From Siderastrea siderea (Eukaryota > Cnidaria > Anthozoa > Scleractinia > Rhizangiidae), in the NCBI GenBank assembly GCA_964030785.1, contig OZ034978.1, positions 8,385,453-8,449,452 of the forward strand: a DNA stretch of 64,000 bases, read 5' to 3'. How positions within the stretch are numbered: position 1 is the stretch's first letter; each line of letters starts with the position of its first letter. The notes below the pieces were generated by a model. That model did not search any database and was not told the origin of the DNA. It was given only the letters and a program-made list of their open reading frames with translations. The position numbers and the translations under genes are program-made. This document shows positions 63,153-64,000 of this stretch, piece by piece.

Positions 63153-64000
63153 CTGAAAGAAATAGAAAGAAACTGATGTTTAATCTCTCAGCGACAAATG
63201 AAAACTATAATCTGACAAATCGGTCTTTTAAAATTGGCTGAAAAGCGAAGAGCACCAAAGAAAAGTTTTGCTCAATAGCTTTCGTTTGGATGGTCATGGA
63301 CCAGGATTCATGGATTTAGACTCACGTTTTAGAACTGAACCGCACTATACAGCATAAAAACAACGCCACAGGAAAGTACTGATCAATAGCTTTCATTTGA
63401 ATAGTCACACTTACGAATTTTATGAACAGTCCCATCACGAGTTAGAACCACCTTGTGCAGCACAATACATTTATACCACAGGAAAGTACTCCCGAATAGC
63501 TTTCATTTACATGGTAACACTTTCGGATTTCAACATGCACAGTTTCGAAAATTTCACCACCGATTCAAAAAACTGATCAGTCGTTGCCGACTGTGAGTTT
63601 GCCAGAATTGACAGTCAGACATAAGGCTATGCCAAAGGAAAAACAATAGCCAACAGTGAGAGAGAGTAGATTTTCAACAGACCGAGGGTGCTTTGCATTT
63701 GGCCAAAATTTTCGGTTCAACCAGTTAAAATGCAAATGGAACGCGCGGATATACTAGAAATTTCCCGGAACAAAAGGACGAACTTCGGAGGTACTCTACT
63801 TTTCCGTCCCAACCAAATGGAACGGAAAATTACAGTTCCATTTGCACAAAATTTCCATTTCTGCTGTTCGCACTGCAAACATGTCTCCATAATACTGTAG
63901 ACTCAAAATAGGTTTGCGCTCTATTTAATTGTGAAACTAAGTCAAAATCATCTCAGCAAGATAAAGTTTACATTTGCTCGTCAAAACTGCCAAAAATGTC
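63153..64000. other. Intron upstream of exon w1, truncated by the window
   Basis: No further exon was found. 63255-63530 holds about two copies of the 106-bp repeat in inverted orientation (AGCTTTCATTTGAATAGTCA, AGAACCACCTTGTGCAGCA), unlike all other copies. 63700-63870 has a weak inverted pair AAATGGAAC/GTTCCATTT. Confidence 0.6.

Overview
This window is eukaryotic nuclear DNA, most probably from an anthozoan cnidarian and plausibly a stony coral. The reasons are a large spliced axonemal gene, short exons (89-399 nt) separated by repeat-filled introns, an intact DIRS-type retrotransposon, and many palindromic MITEs. The gene identity is read directly from the sequence; the taxon is an inference. 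There are no prokaryotic features.

The main content is one minus-strand gene, an axonemal dynein heavy chain of the DNAH10 type (one of the two heavy chains of the I1/f inner arm). I placed 45 consecutive exons from 63152 down to the TAG stop at 12390. They join without a frame break: every exon phase matches its neighbour, giving 9,803 nt and 3,266 residues plus stop. The window holds the end of the stem and linker, AAA1-AAA6, the stalk with its microtubule-binding domain, and the complete C-terminus. The first roughly 1,200 residues and the promoter lie beyond 64000. One intron is GC-AG. Two exons are surrounded by partial tandem copies of themselves that include splice-site sequence.

Region by region. 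1-7900 is mostly AT-rich intergenic DNA with three fold-back elements, a GTAA microsatellite and no convincing gene. 8030-11610 is a minisatellite region with a 20-bp unit, plus two tRNA-like segments and an inverted-repeat insert. Its minus strand is free of stops in all three frames over long stretches, which makes spurious ORFs. 11709-12389 is the probable 3'UTR. 14059-18970 is a DIRS-like YR retrotransposon in the penultimate intron, with gag, RT/RNase H and tyrosine recombinase in three frames, inverted terminal repeats and an internal complementary region. A textbook -1 frameshift heptamer followed by a GC-rich hairpin sits in the gag/RT overlap. 19341-63152 holds dynein exons alternating with MITEs, a 106-bp satellite-like repeat, a 114-bp tandem repeat and microsatellites.

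The MITEs fall into types by target site: TTAA (8 copies of one family), 9-bp duplications (Mutator-like), an 8-bp duplication (hAT) and TA (mariner-like). No unknown multi-gene system was found. The strongest new-looking observations are the programmed-frameshift cassette and three-frame architecture of the DIRS element, the exon-fragment duplications inside the dynein gene, and the 20-bp and 106-bp repeat systems.
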